From Deltaproteobacteria bacterium (GTDB taxonomy: Bacteria; Desulfobacterota; DSM-4660; Desulfatiglandales; B25-G16), in the NCBI GenBank assembly GCA_019310745.1, contig JAFDDS010000063.1, positions 1 to 5,539 on the forward strand: DNA of 5,539 bases, in the 5' to 3' direction. The notes under the pieces are model-generated. The model saw only the letters and a program-made list of their open reading frames with translations. It searched no databases and was not told the DNA's origin. Shown here in pieces: positions 4,057-5,539 of the stretch. Numbering within the stretch: position 1 is the stretch's first letter; every line of letters begins with the position of its first letter. The position numbers and the translations under genes were made by a program.

Positions 4057-5539
4057 ATGAGAAATTTAACTGGCCTCTGGAAATGGATAGTAGTGGGTAT
4101 TACTGCGTGTGCCATTGGTTTTATTCTTTTTACCTCTCTGACACGTCCCTACCATCCAGCACTGCAAGGAGCAATCATATTATCGTATGGGATGCTGGTA
4201 GTATTTCTGAATTTCCCTGTAAGCAGAAGTGCTCTCGCGAAACAGCACTCATACCTAAAGAGACTCCTGTTTTTTGGTACCAACGAGTCCCCTTCTGTCA
4301 TCGACATTCTCTTCACCGTTTTTGGAAGTATTCCTGGTATATTTATAATCTTCTATTGGGAACCGATTGTCAGCAATCCCCTCACCTATGAAACCTATCA
4401 CCTTGTCTTGGGGGCATTGTTATTTTTTATGCTTATCGAAGCAACCCGAAGGACCTTAGGCTATATAGTCCCCATCGTAGTGACATTTTTTATTCTCTAT
4501 ACGCTGCTCGGTCACCTTCTCCCAGCGAGCATAGGACACGCGGGATATGGTCTTGAGGAGCTCCTCTATATCTTTTATCTTACAACTGAGGGTGTGTGGG
4601 GCTTGTTGACGGATCTTACGAGTCGACTTATTGCAATCTTTATTCTGCTTGGACCAATTCTTTTTGCATGCGGTGTGGGTAGCACCTTTATCAAATGGTC
4701 CCGTTTCACAGGTGGGAGGATCCGTGGGGGGGCAGGTCAGATTGCCCTTTTGTCAAGTGCAGGCTTGGGAATGCTTTCCGGTTCCTCGGTCGCGAATGTC
4801 GCCACAACAGGAACATTTACCATTCCTACCATGAAAAAACTTGGCTACCATTCAGAAATTGCGGGTGCAACAGAGGCTTCAGCATCTTCTGGTGGTCAGA
4901 TTATGCCACCTATAATGGGTGCAGGCGCCTTTGTTATGGCAGAGTTGCTGGGAATTAAATATACCTCGATCATGCTTGCTGCCATCATTCCTGCCCTCTG
5001 CTACTTTGTTGGGATAGGTAGTGGTGTCTATGCGCTGGCTGGAAAATACGGATTGAGCAAGCTCCCAAGCCAGTTGATTCCCAAATGGAAAGAGCTTTTC
5101 AATCCGAGAGAGCTTATAAACACAGTCATTCCCATTGGAATCCTCATCTATCTTTTGGTCCGCTATTTGCCCCCCCAGATGTGTGCAGGTTGGGCACTTG
5201 TTTCTTCTTTATTCATCTTTCTTTTTCTGGGAGGGTCATTAAAACCATCCGAGGTTCTCAAAAGAATCAAGATAAGCCTCCAGGCCCTTTTTAACGCCGC
5301 GAACAGGGCCCTGGTGATGCTGATTGTCATGATGAGTTGTGTGCAGGTTATTGTGAGCCTCATTAATGCAACTGGACTCGGTGTAAAGATATCGGAATTC
5401 ATTGTGAATCTCGCTGGTAACAATTCTTTTCTCGCATTGATAGCGGTCATGATAGTTGCCATTATCCTCGGAATGGGGATGTCCACCACAGCAGCATACG
5501 TTATTGCCGCCTCTGCATTGGGGCCAGCTTTGATCAGCC
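4057..5539 (+). CDS. TRAP transporter fused permease (DctQM type), 3' end outside the window
   Basis: The open frame from ATG 4057 runs without a stop to the window end, giving about 494 residues of a protein that usually has roughly 600-850. It is an inner-membrane secondary transporter that works with the TAXI binding protein, probably driven by a sodium or proton gradient. The N-terminal third has about five hydrophobic helices (11-28, 37-53, 82-101, 114-127, 138-155) and the EATRR segment (128-132), typical of the fused DctQ-like part. The DctM-like part follows from about 185. It has the signatures SGSSVANVATTGTFTIPTMK (241-260), GGQIMPPIMGAGAF (279-292) and LGMGMSTTAAY (471-481), all characteristic of TRAP 4TM/12TM permeases. 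The missing C-terminus should contain the remaining helices. It is separated from the upstream genes by 189 bases including a terminator-like hairpin, unlike the tight spacing before it. Confidence 0.93.
   Translation, partial: MRNLTGLWKWIVVGITACAIGFILFTSLTRPYHPALQGAIILSYGMLVVFLNFPVSRSALAKQHSYLKRLLFFGTNESPSVIDILFTVFGSIPGIFIIFYWEPIVSNPLTYETYHLVLGALLFFMLIEATRRTLGYIVPIVVTFFILYTLLGHLLPASIGHAGYGLEELLYIFYLTTEGVWGLLTDLTSRLIAIFILLGPILFACGVGSTFIKWSRFTGGRIRGGAGQIALLSSAGLGMLSGSSVANVATTGTFTIPTMKKLGYHSEIAGATEASASSGGQIMPPIMGAGAFVMAELLGIKYTSIMLAAIIPALCYFVGIGSGVYALAGKYGLSKLPSQLIPKWKELFNPRELINTVIPIGILIYLLVRYLPPQMCAGWALVSSLFIFLFLGGSLKPSEVLKRIKISLQALFNAANRALVMLIVMMSCVQVIVSLINATGLGVKISEFIVNLAGNNSFLALIAVMIVAIILGMGMSTTAAYVIAASALGPALIS

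Noticed and set aside
4083..5489. Several short open frames of 60-110 codons on both strands inside the permease
   Set aside because: The frame from 4057 carries all the TRAP permease signatures without interruption; the others are out-of-frame or antisense shadows.

Overview
The window looks like an ordinary bacterial chromosome segment carrying one small catabolic or transport locus. It has divergently arranged genes, clear Shine-Dalgarno sites, moderate base composition with AT-rich intergenic DNA, and a lipoprotein signal. TAXI-type TRAP transport, a class III CoA-transferase and an FCD-type GntR regulator together would fit an anaerobic, organic-acid-using bacterium such as a Desulfobacterota (deltaproteobacterial) lineage. 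That placement is a guess from gene content. No rRNA, tRNA, CRISPR array, insertion sequence or integrase is visible.

Layout: a GntR/FadR-type repressor gene (103-819, minus strand) ends in a probable intrinsic terminator (45-77). Its start faces a 379-bp AT-rich divergent control region (820-1198) containing sigma-70-like elements for the regulator, a cluster of TGACA/TGTCA half-sites and several dyads. On the plus strand follow a CaiB/BaiF CoA-transferase (1199-2425), a TAXI-family periplasmic solute-binding protein (2465-3457) and a small lipoprotein (start best placed at 3475, ending 3867). After a strong hairpin plus T-rich tract (3909-3957) comes a fused TRAP permease (4057 onward), which runs off the window after about 494 codons.

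Working model (inference): the binding protein captures a carboxylate-type solute in the periplasm, and the fused permease imports it with a cation gradient. The CoA-transferase activates it to a CoA thioester, and the GntR protein senses the solute or its metabolite and controls the divergent promoters. The lipoprotein has no assigned role. Its position between two transporter components, and the terminator-like hairpin just after it, are the least ordinary aspects. I saw no clearly unprecedented system; the findings are local oddities worth testing.
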